A stretch of DNA of 64,000 bases from Trichocoleus desertorum ATA4-8-CV12 (GTDB lineage Bacteria > Cyanobacteriota > Cyanobacteriia > FACHB-46). The stretch is from NCBI GenBank assembly GCA_019358975.1, contig JAHHIL010000007.1:62001-126000 (forward strand), in the 5' to 3' direction. Numbering within the stretch: the stretch's first letter is position 1; each line of letters begins with the position of its first letter. A program made the translations under genes and the position numbers. Below the pieces are notes generated by a model. The model worked only from the letters and a program-made list of their open reading frames with translations. It had not been told where the DNA came from and ran no database searches. Shown here piece by piece: positions 55,112 through 63,758 of this stretch.

Positions 55112-55184
55112 TGGAGAATAGGGGAGTCGAACCCCTGACCTCTGCGGTGCGATCGCAGCACTCTACCAACTGAGCTAATTCCCC
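55112..55184 (-). tRNA. tRNA-Ala (anticodon CGC)
   Basis: The minus strand folds as a full cloverleaf: acceptor GGGGAAT pairing with ATTCTCC (one G-T), D arm GCTC-AGTTGGTA-GAGT, anticodon stem CTGCG/CGCAG with loop ATCGCAC (anticodon CGC, reading GCG), T arm AGGGG-TTCGACT-CCCCT, and discriminator A. CCA is not encoded. A HIP1 octamer GCGATCGC overlaps the anticodon stem and loop. The D-arm/anticodon-arm section is the target matched by the candidate homing crRNA at 54886-54929. Confidence 0.93.
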
Positions 55185-55277
55185 AGATAACCCCGCTATT
55201 ATAGCAAGAAACCAAACCAGGCTCTAAGGGCTGTTTTAGCCAGCCCTCAACGCTTTAAACCATCATTCTCAGCAGAG

Positions 55278-55970
55278 TTAGTTCGCCTCTACCCTCATCA
55301 AAGTCACTTTTGCCTTCGCAGATGTCGTATTGTCGCCCCAGAAAATCAGATTGGGGGTCTTGTAAGGGTTGGGATACCCTGCTGGTGGCGTATAGCCTGT
55401 GTATTGGCGCATTGGCCCTTGCAAAATAGGGGTCGTCGCATTGTCTACAAACAGTTTGTATTGATTGCCACTGACTTTGAGATGGTAAGTATGAGCTAGC
55501 GATTGCGTGTTATAGGTAGCGGTTTCAGCTTTTGTAAAAGTGGAACTCTGCGCCCAAATGTTATTAAGCCAAAATCCAAGTTCAACACCATAAGGTTGAG
55601 CCTCACCTGCTCCTTGTTTACTAATCACAATCACGCTAAAGCCCGCTCGATTGTTGTTTGTCCCGTGAGACTCAGAATTAACCCTTAATTTGAAGCTGAC
55701 TGTGTAGCCGTTAGAGCGATCGAGAATGACTGGAGTTCCGTTGAAATAACCTGCATAGTTAGAGCTATTACCTGTATCTAAGACTGTACCGCTGCTTGTT
55801 GCAGTTGCGATCGGAGCAGTCGCGATCGCGGTGGCTTGATATAACCAATTTTGTTGAGCAGGCGTTTGAGAAGGACTAGATAAACCATCGTACAAAACCA
55901 CAGCCCTAGCTGCTGTTGCACTCAGCGCCAAAACTAAGCTAGCTGTCACCGTTGGCAAAAAAACTTTCAT
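55278..55970 (-). CDS. Secreted jelly-roll/lectin-like protein
   Basis: A 230-residue protein with a signal peptide (residues 1-23, SATAARA-VVLYDG) and an all-beta mature part (GYTVSFKLRVNSESHGTNNNRAGFSVIVISKQG; YGVELGFWLNNIWAQSSTFTKAE; LAHTYHLKVSGNQYKLFVDNATTPILQG) that looks like a concanavalin/LamG-type sandwich, as in sugar-binding domains. No PEP-CTERM tail is present. Ligand unknown. Single gene on the minus strand downstream of the tRNA. Confidence 0.7.
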   Translation of the reverse strand: MKVFLPTVTASLVLALSATAARAVVLYDGLSSPSQTPAQQNWLYQATAIATAPIATATSSGTVLDTGNSSNYAGYFNGTPVILDRSNGYTVSFKLRVNSESHGTNNNRAGFSVIVISKQGAGEAQPYGVELGFWLNNIWAQSSTFTKAETATYNTQSLAHTYHLKVSGNQYKLFVDNATTPILQGPMRQYTGYTPPAGYPNPYKTPNLIFWGDNTTSAKAKVTLMRVEAN

Positions 55971-56092
55971 GGCAGTTCCAATTACAACTCCCCAATGTTA
56001 TGCCCAGAAAAATTCTTAGCTGATGAAATCACGGTCAAACAGAATCAAGACTGTGTAAATCTTGGCTCCGTAGATCGCAGCACTGAGGAGTA

Positions 56093-56812
56093 TTACGATG
56101 CTTGAGGTACGGGGGATTTAGCATAGACGGCTTGAACGCGATCGAGTTCTAAATCAGAGAGATAATCAACCGCCCAATTCGCTTGCCGCTGCATCATGTG
56201 AAACGGATAAGTATTGGCCACCCCAACCACCGGAATTCCGGCCCGCTTTGCTGCTTGAATTCCTGCGGGAGTATCCTCGATCGCGAGGCACTCTGAAGGT
56301 TGGAGATTCAGATCTAGAAATTGTTGATTCAGACGCTCAACCACTAGCAAATAACCGTCTGGTTCTGGTTTGCTCGTAACAATATCATCGCCCGCCACAA
56401 TCACCTGAAAATAAGCAGCCAATTGCGCTTTTTCTAACACCAGTTCAATTCCGCTTCGTAAGGCTCCACTCACCACAGCCAGCTTTAATTGAGCAGCCCG
56501 CAGATTAAACATTAAATCAGTTAAGCCAGGATAAATAGGCAGCTTTTCTATCGTGTCTAGCTCACGTTGATAAGTACGGGCTTTGCGCTGCATCAAGTCC
56601 ATCAGGTAGTCTTCTGTGGCAACTCGCCCCCGACTCGCTAGCAGTTCGGTTAAACAAGCGCGATCGCTACGCCCTAGGCAAACGCGAGCAAACTCTCCAG
56701 AGTTCAGCCGCAGATTTTCTTCAATCAGAAGCCGCTCAATCAGTCGCTCATGAATCGCTTCATCATTGATAATGACGCCATTAAAATCAAATAGAACTGC
56801 CTTCAAAACCAT
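56093..56812 (-). CDS. HAD-superfamily hydrolase (beta-PGM-like) with altered motif I
   Basis: A 239-residue HAD phosphatase/phosphoglucomutase-like protein. Motif I reads DFNGVI (residues 9-14): the nucleophile D9 is kept but the usual second aspartate is N11. Motif II is VVSGALRSG, motif III is TSKPEPDGYL, and motif IV is IEDTPAGIQAA. The helical cap is inserted after motif I. The N11 change should weaken acid-base catalysis; it is a form I recall in several cyanobacterial homologues. The gene is 6 bp downstream of a methyltransferase on the same strand, forming an operon. Confidence 0.82.
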   Translation of the reverse strand: MVLKAVLFDFNGVIINDEAIHERLIERLLIEENLRLNSGEFARVCLGRSDRACLTELLASRGRVATEDYLMDLMQRKARTYQRELDTIEKLPIYPGLTDLMFNLRAAQLKLAVVSGALRSGIELVLEKAQLAAYFQVIVAGDDIVTSKPEPDGYLLVVERLNQQFLDLNLQPSECLAIEDTPAGIQAAKRAGIPVVGVANTYPFHMMQRQANWAVDYLSDLELDRVQAVYAKSPVPQAS

Positions 56813-56818
56813 ACTTGC

Positions 56819-57715
56819 TTACTCAAACGCGGGAGCGGGGAACCCTGCATCAGGGACAACAGAGTCATCGATCCTAACAGAGTTAGGATGGGCTCTGACA
56901 GAGTCAGGGTCTTGTCCAGAAAGTGGCTTGACTCCCTTAGTAATTTGGTGAATCCACCAGAGTTCTTGTGTGTTTACAGCTCCAAACCCAGCGGCCCCCA
57001 TCCAAGCATCTACATTTCCGGTTGCATAAGCTTGAATGTAAGGTTCTTCAAAGATTTGGGTCAACCATTCGGTTTGCCGTAAGGTTTTTTGGTTGCCATC
57101 TAAGATCAACACTTCTCCGCCAGGTTTGAGCAATCGTGCGGCTTCCTGCAAAATGGCTCGTGAGACAGCGGGAGGAGTTTCATGAAAGAGCAAAGAAGCG
57201 GTGACTAAATCAAAAGCAGCGTCAGGAAAGCCTGTCTGCTCAGCATTGGCGTGAACGAACTGAATGTCTAGTCCCGCTTGTTGAGCCTTGTAATCTGCCA
57301 TTACTAACATGTAAGGCGAGAAATCTAAACCAACAACTTCAGCAGTCGGAAACGCTTGCTTGAGCAATAAAGTGGTTGACCCAGTCCCGCAGCCTAAGTC
57401 TAAAATTCGCCTCGGTTTGCCCCGCACAGCCTCAATCGCAGCTTGCCGAATTAAGACTTCGTTAGGTAGCAAGACATATTGAGTGATGGGATCATAGGAT
57501 ACAGCCGCTCGTGGATTCAGGTAACCTTTTTCAATCCCATGAAAATTCTGAGTGCTGTAGTAGGCGGGATATACCAAGCTAGGGTTACAGAAGCGATCGC
57601 CTTCTATCTCCCAATCAATACTGCGATAAAACTGTTCTAAACCCTCGCGATCAATAAACAACTGTAGGATAGGGGACAAAAATCGCTCAAAGATTGTGTC
57701 TTTCCGAACTGCCAT
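56819..57715 (-). CDS. Class I SAM-dependent methyltransferase
   Basis: A 298-residue protein with a Rossmann methyltransferase domain: ILDLGCGTGSTTLLL (motif I, ~105-120), VVGLDFSPYMLVMA, HANAEQTGFPDAAFDLVTASLLFHETPP, and AARLLKPGGEVLILDG. A helical N-terminal ~90 residues may form the substrate pocket. The last ~30 residues (PDSVRAHPNSVRIDDSVVPDAG) are translated from imperfect ACAGAGT(C/T)A repeats and may not be native. Substrate unknown. Stop is 6 bp before the HAD gene. Confidence 0.82.
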   Translation of the reverse strand: MAVRKDTIFERFLSPILQLFIDREGLEQFYRSIDWEIEGDRFCNPSLVYPAYYSTQNFHGIEKGYLNPRAAVSYDPITQYVLLPNEVLIRQAAIEAVRGKPRRILDLGCGTGSTTLLLKQAFPTAEVVGLDFSPYMLVMADYKAQQAGLDIQFVHANAEQTGFPDAAFDLVTASLLFHETPPAVSRAILQEAARLLKPGGEVLILDGNQKTLRQTEWLTQIFEEPYIQAYATGNVDAWMGAAGFGAVNTQELWWIHQITKGVKPLSGQDPDSVRAHPNSVRIDDSVVPDAGFPAPAFE

Positions 57716-58015
57716 AGGAGGTTACCTAAAATTAGCTTTTTTTGCAGCTCTCAGCAAAAGCGTAGAACTGCCCTATTAATATTCTACTTTTATGAAGTTT
57801 AATAAATAAATTTAGCCCATGCCACGATCGCATTCCAGCCTCTTGTCTTAACGTGAGCCTCAGAACTGACAAAGATGCCTCTAGCGATCGATCCTGAAAA
57901 CCCGAATTTTTATTAAATTCTTGACAGTGCGGTGAACTAGAGTACGCTTGCTAAACCGCAAATGGTTACTCTGTGAAAAATACGCAAGCTACTAGAACTT
58001 CGCAAAAAATAGCCC
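57716..58015. other. Divergent intergenic region
   Basis: 300 bp between the divergent methyltransferase and GAF-PAS kinase genes, AT-rich, with no reading frame of coding character. TTGACAGTG followed 17-18 bases later by a TACGCT-like block near 57921-57950 may be the kinase promoter; this is weak. Confidence 0.35.
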
Positions 58016-59653
58016 ATGTCCGCCCCCTTACCTGCCAACGAAGCAGAAAGGCTTGAAAGCCTCCTCCAATATGCCATTCTTGATACTGAAGCTGAAGAAT
58101 CCTTTGATGAGCTTTGCCGCTTAGCCGCCTACATTTGTCAAACTCCGATTGCCTTAATTAGCCTGGTGGACAATCACCGCCAATGGTTCAAAGCAAAAGT
58201 CGGCATAGAAGTTACGGAAATGCCACGAGACATTGCCTTTTGTAGCCATGCAATTTTGCAGCGTGATCTGTTTGTGGTGCCTGATACCCTAGCTGACGAA
58301 CGCTTTGCCACCAATCCTCTGGTAGTCTCTGATCCCCATGTCCGATTTTATGCTGGCTCTCCTTTGTTAACCTCCAAGGGACATGCGGTGGGAACGCTTT
58401 GTACGATTGACCGCGTCCCACGACAGCTCAACCCAGAACAATTGAAAGCGCTAGAAGACCTAGGCCATCAAGTCATGAGGCAACTGGAACTACGACGCAA
58501 TTTAGGGGCTCTGGCTCAAATTACGCTGAAGCGGCAAGAGGCAGAAGCGGCTCTATGGCAAAGTCGAGAGCAGCTCCGAAATTTAGTTGAGCAAATCAAT
58601 GATTGGGTCTGGGAAGCGGATATCAAAGCTGCGTTTACTTACGTTAGCCCCAAGATTAGAGACATCTTGGGTTATGAACCACATGAGGTGCTCGGCAAGA
58701 CACTTGACCAGTTTATGCCTGAGGATGAAGCTAAGCGCTACACCACCTTATTGAGTTATTTCACAGCCCAGCAAACGGAATTTACTCAGGTAGAAACGGC
58801 TCTGCTTCACAAAGACGGTCATCTCATCGTTTGCGAGAGTAGTGCTTCCCCCATCTTGGGTCCACAAAATGAACTCCAAGGCTTCCGGGGTGTCACCCGC
58901 GATATTACCGAGCGAAAGCAAGCAGAACAGCAAATTCGTAAAGCACTCACTAAAGAAAAAGAACTGAGTGAACTCAAATCCCGTTTTATTAATACAGCCT
59001 CTCACGAATTTCGGACACCCCTCACCACAATCTTGGCTTCGGCGGAAGGCCTAGAACACTACAGTCATAAATGGTCCGACGAGAAAAAGCTGGCCTATCT
59101 CCACCGCATTCAAGCCACAGTGCAGCATCTCAATGGATTATTAGATGATGTTTTACTGATTGGCAAATCCAATGCAGGTAAGCTGGAATCTCGACCAACC
59201 CCTCTAAATTTAGAAAAACTCTGCTGCGAATTGGTAGAAGAAGTTCAACTGAGTGCTCCTAGTCACCAAATTGACTTTGTTAACAACGGATCGAGTCATC
59301 CAGCCTGTATGGATGAAAAGTTACTACGACACATCTTGATTAATTTACTCTCAAATGCTGTTAAGTACTCTCCTCAAGGAGGCCAAGTCAATTTCCATCT
59401 TTCTTGCCAAGATGGAATGGCTACGTTTCAAGTTCAGGACTCAGGTGTAGGGATTCCTCCCCAAGATCAAAAACGTTTGTTTGAATCTTTTCATCGAGCA
59501 GCGAATGTCGGTAGTATTCCAGGAACGGGCTTGGGGTTATCCATTGTCAAGCAAGCTGTAGAGGCACACAGAGGTACAGTTTCAGTTAACAGTGCTGTTG
59601 GAGTAGGCACAACATTTACAGTGATTCTGCCACTTGATAAAGGTAAGAAATAA
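58016..59653 (+). CDS. GAF-PAS sensor histidine kinase
   Basis: A 545-residue cytoplasmic kinase. GAF domain (~25-165: DELCRLAAYICQTPIALISLVDNHRQWFKAKVG...GTLCTIDRVPR), PAS domain (~180-305, ending FRGVTRDITERKQAE), HisKA with TASHEFRTPLTTI (H330), and HATPase (NLLSNAVKYSP, DSGVGI, GTGLGLSIV). There is no membrane helix and no conserved bilin cysteine motif that I can see. Its stop codon overlaps the ATG of the next gene, so kinase and regulator are made together. Confidence 0.9.
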   Translation: MSAPLPANEAERLESLLQYAILDTEAEESFDELCRLAAYICQTPIALISLVDNHRQWFKAKVGIEVTEMPRDIAFCSHAILQRDLFVVPDTLADERFATNPLVVSDPHVRFYAGSPLLTSKGHAVGTLCTIDRVPRQLNPEQLKALEDLGHQVMRQLELRRNLGALAQITLKRQEAEAALWQSREQLRNLVEQINDWVWEADIKAAFTYVSPKIRDILGYEPHEVLGKTLDQFMPEDEAKRYTTLLSYFTAQQTEFTQVETALLHKDGHLIVCESSASPILGPQNELQGFRGVTRDITERKQAEQQIRKALTKEKELSELKSRFINTASHEFRTPLTTILASAEGLEHYSHKWSDEKKLAYLHRIQATVQHLNGLLDDVLLIGKSNAGKLESRPTPLNLEKLCCELVEEVQLSAPSHQIDFVNNGSSHPACMDEKLLRHILINLLSNAVKYSPQGGQVNFHLSCQDGMATFQVQDSGVGIPPQDQKRLFESFHRAANVGSIPGTGLGLSIVKQAVEAHRGTVSVNSAVGVGTTFTVILPLDKGKK

Positions 59654-60750
59654 TGAAAAAGATTTTAGTGATTGAAGATGAACGGGATGTGAGAAATGTC
59701 ATTCTTGACATTTTGGAGGCTGAAGAATTTGATGTTATTGGTGCTGAAAATGGTTTGGTTGGGGTGAAACTGGCGCAAGAAAAGGCTCCTGATCTGATCA
59801 TTTGTGATGTGATGATGCCTGAGTTAGATGGTTTGGGTGTTTTGGCGGAGTTGCGGAAACATCCCGGAACAGCAGTGATCCCATTTGTATTCTTGACTGC
59901 TAAAGCAACTAAAGATGATTTTCGCCAAGGTATGGAGCTAGGGGCGGACGATTATCTGAGTAAGCCTTTCACGCGCTTGGAATTGCTAAAGGCGGTTTCT
60001 ACTCGCCTAGAAAAGCAAGCAGTGGTGGATGAAAGAGTTCAGCAAAAACTCGATGATTTGCGTAGCACGATTACCCTCACTCTGCCTCACGAGTTAATCA
60101 CTCCTTTAAACGCGATCGCCGATTTATCGAGTGTGCTAATGAACGAATGCAGCTTGATGGAGCAGGCTGAAGTTGTAGAGGTTGCAGAAGACATCCATAA
60201 CGCCACTCAAACCTTACATAGGTTGGTACAAAACTTTCTTTTGTATGCTCAGTTGGAGCTATTGGTTAAAAGCCCAGAGCGAGTCAAGTCACTATCTAAA
60301 GGCAAGACTCATGTGGTTGGGATGTTAATAAATGATTGGGTGATTCAAAAAGCGCAACGGATGAACCGAGCCACTGATTTACAGTTGGATTTTCAGGGTG
60401 CAGTGGTTCAAATTTCACAAGCCAAGTTAAAGAAATTAGTAGAAGAACTGGTTGATAATGCCTGCAAGTTCTCCTCCCCAGGCACTCCTATAAAAGTTTT
60501 GAGCAGTCATAGTGAAAGTACGTTTATTCTCTATGTGATTGATCGAGGTCGAGGGATGACCCTAGAACAGATTGAGAAGGTGGGTGCTTACATGCAATTT
60601 GAGCGCAAGCTGTATGAGCAAGAGGGCTCAGGGCTAGGGCTAGCCATTGCTAAACGCTTAGTAGAATTGCATGGTGGAGAACTGGGGATCGAGAGTATTC
60701 CTGGTAAACAGACGACTGTGCGCGTTGTCCTGCCATTGGCTCAAGGCTAG
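59653..60750 (+). CDS. Response regulator-histidine kinase hybrid (REC-HisKA-HATPase)
   Basis: A 365-residue protein beginning with a receiver domain (E8, D9, D52, K104 in YLSKPFTRLELL), then HisKA with LTLPHELITPLNAI (H146; proline replaces the usual serine of SHELRTPLN) and HATPase (VDNACKFSSPG, DRGRGM, GSGLGLAIAKRLVELHGG). Receiver-first kinases can relay from the GAF-PAS kinase just upstream, to which it is translationally coupled (TAATG). Confidence 0.88.
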   Translation: MKKILVIEDERDVRNVILDILEAEEFDVIGAENGLVGVKLAQEKAPDLIICDVMMPELDGLGVLAELRKHPGTAVIPFVFLTAKATKDDFRQGMELGADDYLSKPFTRLELLKAVSTRLEKQAVVDERVQQKLDDLRSTITLTLPHELITPLNAIADLSSVLMNECSLMEQAEVVEVAEDIHNATQTLHRLVQNFLLYAQLELLVKSPERVKSLSKGKTHVVGMLINDWVIQKAQRMNRATDLQLDFQGAVVQISQAKLKKLVEELVDNACKFSSPGTPIKVLSSHSESTFILYVIDRGRGMTLEQIEKVGAYMQFERKLYEQEGSGLGLAIAKRLVELHGGELGIESIPGKQTTVRVVLPLAQG

Positions 60751-60946
60751 CTGCTGAGCAAGCAACAAAGGCCTATCCCATTACTTAAAATTTGTGTCAT
60801 AAAGACTTGCGATCGCCTAACTTATGGACGTCTGAAGCAGCGATCGCTCTAGCTAAAGTAAGCTTTACTGTTCAAGTAACTTTTTGATAGCCAGAGTACA
60901 AAGCTAGGGTCATTCCTTAGCTAGACGATATTTAGTACCATGATTG

Positions 60947-60990
60947 GCTACGGTAAAAGAGATAGAGCTACCAAACTCTTTTACCGTAGC
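60947..60990. repeat. Perfect 15-bp inverted repeat
   Basis: GCTACGGTAAAAGAG (60947-60961) and CTCTTTTACCGTAGC (60976-60990) are perfect complements around a 14-nt loop. It overlaps the start of the small frame at 60940, favouring a later start for that gene, and could be a small dispersed palindrome. Confidence 0.65.
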
Positions 60991-61002
60991 ATTAGCTATT
61001 TT

Positions 61003-61191
61003 ATGATCGCCCAAGATATTATTCTGCTATTGCAAACTACAGTCACCCACCGACTTCATCAAAGCTCAGAGATCGGCAACTTAGATCTTCGTTGTCACTG
61101 TGACCATCCAGGTCAAAAACTTCGTTGTGAAGACTGCCCTTACTTAGAAGCTCAACTATCGCGCTCTAGACTCCTTAGAGGTAAAGATTAG
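61003..61191 (+). CDS. Small Cys-rich protein
   Basis: About 62 residues if begun at ATG 61003 (83 residues from ATG 60940, but that stretch is occupied by a perfect inverted repeat). It contains CHCDHPGQKLRCEDCPYLE: three cysteine clusters (C-x-C, C-x2-C) with a histidine that could hold a zinc ion. It starts with a hydrophobic helix (MIAQDIILLLQTTVTHRL). No family recognised and no clear ribosome site, so it is a tentative gene. Confidence 0.4.
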   Translation: MIAQDIILLLQTTVTHRLHQSSEIGNLDLRCHCDHPGQKLRCEDCPYLEAQLSRSRLLRGKD

Positions 61192-61539
61192 TATATTTGT
61201 ACTGCAACAACCATGACACCGAAATTGTCCTTGCGGTAGATGCCGTAATCCACTTTGTTCAGCTATTTTCTTCAAGTAGCTTTAAAAACTGTTGACCTTG
61301 TTTTGATTGAAAGGAGGAGCAGAGCAGATGTAGTGCCCTGCGTAGCTAATGAACGGGCAATGAGACTCGCCACTACGAAAAGGGTGTGGTTCAACCCATT
61401 GAACATTGGTGTAAAGCTGTCAAGATAGGCTTTAGCTCGTTTTAGTAAACACAACAGTCCTCCTGAATTGCATCTACCGATTAGGTGCAATTTATTCATT
61501 TTTGTTTTCACTGATTTTTACCCCACTAAATCCTCAGTT
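61192..61539. other. Region upstream of glgX without a clear gene
   Basis: About 350 bp. A minus-strand 79-codon frame (61272-61511) has no ribosome site or recognisable domain and I leave it out. GTAGTG and CACTAC arms around 61330-61380 could fold an untranslated leader of glgX, but no known riboswitch is evident. Confidence 0.4.
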
Positions 61540-63669
61540 ATGTATCTAGCGCTTTGGCCAGGACAAGTTTACCCTCTCGGTTCGTATTGGGATGGAAAAG
61601 GTACCAACTTTGCCTTGTTCTCAGAAAACGCCACTGGAGTAGAGTTGTGTTTATTCGATCGCGATGATAGAGAAACGCGCTTGCACCTGACAGAAGTTAG
61701 TAACTTTGTTTGGCACGGGTATATTCCTGGCATTGGTCCTGGACAGCGTTATGGGTTCCGAGTTCACGGCCCCTACTCTCCCCACGAAGGGCAGCGCTTC
61801 AACCCCAACAAACTGTTGATCGATCCTTATGCAAAGGCGATCGATGGTGACATTGGCAATGGCCCCGAACTGTTTGGCTACTCTTGGGACTCTCCAGAAG
61901 CTGATCTCTCCTTTTCAGAATTAGACAGCGCCAACTTAATCCCCAAATCGGTGGTCGTTGATGAATCTTTTGATTGGGAAGGAGATCGACTCCTGCGTAC
62001 CCCCTGGCATGAAACCATTATTTATGAAACTCATGTCAAGGGTTTTACTAAGCTCCATCCAGATATCCCGGAAGAGTTACGTGGCACCTATGCTGGTATG
62101 GCTCATCCTGCCGCGATCGAGCATTTGCAGCGATTGGGAATTAGCGCGGTTGAGTTGATGCCTGTGCATCATTTTCTTACCTATCCGGGCCACCTGGCAG
62201 ACAAGGGCTTAAAGAACTACTGGGGCTACGACTCGGTTAACTACTTTGCTCCCCACTCTGGCTACAGCGCTGGTGGCAGTATGGGGCAGCAAGTGAATGA
62301 ATTCAAGGAGATGGTGAAAGCACTGCACCGTGCTGGTATTGAGGTGATTTTGGATGTAGTCTACAACCATACCGGAGAAGGAAATCATCTCGGCCCAACT
62401 CTATCTCTACGCGGCATCGACAACAGCATTTATTACCGCCTAGTGGATGATGATAAGCGCTATTACATGGACTTTACAGGCTGTGGTAATTCCTTGTATG
62501 TGGGCCACCCCCAAGTGCTAAAGCTGATCATGGATAGCTTGCGCTACTGGGTGCTGGAGATGCATGTAGACGGTTTCCGCTTTGATTTAGCTTCTGCTTT
62601 GGCGAGAGAACTGTATGAAGTGAATAGCCTGGCTGCCTTCTTTGATATTATTCACCAAGATCCCGTATTGGCTGATGTGAAGCTAATTGCAGAGCCGTGG
62701 GATATTGGCGATGGGGGCTACCAGGTGGGTAACTTCCCTGTCCTATGGTCAGAGTGGAACGGAAAATATCGTGATACGGTGCGAGATTTCTGGCGCGGGG
62801 AAGACAGTATTTTAGGGGAATTCGCCTACCGCTTAACTGGTAGCCCTGATCTCTATTTTCAGTTCAATGGCCGCCGCCCTAATGCCAGCATCAACTTTAT
62901 CACCGCTCATGACGGTTTTTCGCTCAACGATTTGGTGAGCTACAACGAAAAGCACAATGAAGCCAACGGCGAGAACAGCCAAGATGGGGAGAGCCATAAC
63001 CGTTCTTGGAACTGTGGCGCGGAGGGAGAAACAGATAATCCTGAAGTGTTGCAGTTACGAGAACAGCAACGGCGAAATTTCTTATTGACGCTGATGTTCT
63101 CCCAAGGCATCCCGATGATGTTGGCAGGAGATGAGTTAGGCCGAACCCAGCAAGGAAACAACAATGCCTATTGCCAAGACAGTGAAATTTCTTGGATCAA
63201 CTGGGACTTGCAAGAAAAGAACGAAAATCTTTTGGACTTTGCTCGCGAGCTAATCTATTTCCGACGACAGCATCCTGTATTCCGGCGACGCAAGTGGTTC
63301 CAAGGACAGGCCATTCACGGAGCTGGGGTGAGTGATATTGTCTGGTTCAATCCTGATGGCACTGAGACGAGCGACGAGCAGTGGGAGATTGGCTATGCCA
63401 AGGCGATCGGAATGTTCTTGGACGGACGGCAGATTCCTAGCCCAGGACCGCAAGGGCAGCGTATTAGTGATGACAGCTTCATCCTGTTCTTCAACGCTCA
63501 TTATGAGGTGATCGAGTTTACGCTGCCTGAGGCATTCAGGCAGAAACAATGGGAGTTGCTAGTTGACACTAAAGAACCACGCTTCATTCAAGATGAAATT
63601 ATCTTTAATGGCGAGCAGCAGATCCCTGTCAATGCCCGTTCCAGCGTGGTTCTCCGCCTGTTCGAATAG
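61540..63669 (+). CDS. glgX: Glycogen debranching enzyme (isoamylase type)
   Basis: A 709-residue GH13 enzyme that cleaves alpha-1,6 branches of glycogen. An N-terminal beta-sandwich (GTNFALFSENATGVELCLFD, ~20-150) is followed by the barrel with DVVYNHTGEGN (~272), the nucleophile in VDGFRFDLASAL (D349), the acid/base in IAEPWDIG (E385), and ITAHDGFSLNDLVSYNEKHNEANG (D458). The end domain follows from about 590. Length fits GlgX. ATG 61540 (MYLALWPGQVYPLG) is preferred to upstream ATG 61468, which would add an unrelated stretch. It ends just before a strong terminator. Confidence 0.93.
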   Translation: MYLALWPGQVYPLGSYWDGKGTNFALFSENATGVELCLFDRDDRETRLHLTEVSNFVWHGYIPGIGPGQRYGFRVHGPYSPHEGQRFNPNKLLIDPYAKAIDGDIGNGPELFGYSWDSPEADLSFSELDSANLIPKSVVVDESFDWEGDRLLRTPWHETIIYETHVKGFTKLHPDIPEELRGTYAGMAHPAAIEHLQRLGISAVELMPVHHFLTYPGHLADKGLKNYWGYDSVNYFAPHSGYSAGGSMGQQVNEFKEMVKALHRAGIEVILDVVYNHTGEGNHLGPTLSLRGIDNSIYYRLVDDDKRYYMDFTGCGNSLYVGHPQVLKLIMDSLRYWVLEMHVDGFRFDLASALARELYEVNSLAAFFDIIHQDPVLADVKLIAEPWDIGDGGYQVGNFPVLWSEWNGKYRDTVRDFWRGEDSILGEFAYRLTGSPDLYFQFNGRRPNASINFITAHDGFSLNDLVSYNEKHNEANGENSQDGESHNRSWNCGAEGETDNPEVLQLREQQRRNFLLTLMFSQGIPMMLAGDELGRTQQGNNNAYCQDSEISWINWDLQEKNENLLDFARELIYFRRQHPVFRRRKWFQGQAIHGAGVSDIVWFNPDGTETSDEQWEIGYAKAIGMFLDGRQIPSPGPQGQRISDDSFILFFNAHYEVIEFTLPEAFRQKQWELLVDTKEPRFIQDEIIFNGEQQIPVNARSSVVLRLFE

Positions 63670-63700
63670 TTGCGAGCAGTTGAATTAGAAAGTAGCATCC

Positions 63701-63758
63701 AAAAAAGCAGCGATCGCTCAGTTGCATTAATTGCATCAGGAGCGATCGCTGCTTTTTT
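63701..63758 (+). terminator. Intrinsic terminator built from two HIP1 octamers
   Basis: AAAAAAGCAGCGATCGCT (63701-63718) and AGCGATCGCTGCTTTTTT (63741-63758) are perfect 18-bp complements around a 22-nt loop, ending in six T. It lies 31 bp after the glgX stop codon and works in both directions. Each arm contains one HIP1 site. Confidence 0.85.

Noticed and set aside
61272..61511. 79-residue minus-strand frame before glgX
   Set aside because: It overlaps the glgX upstream region, has no ribosome site and no recognisable family.
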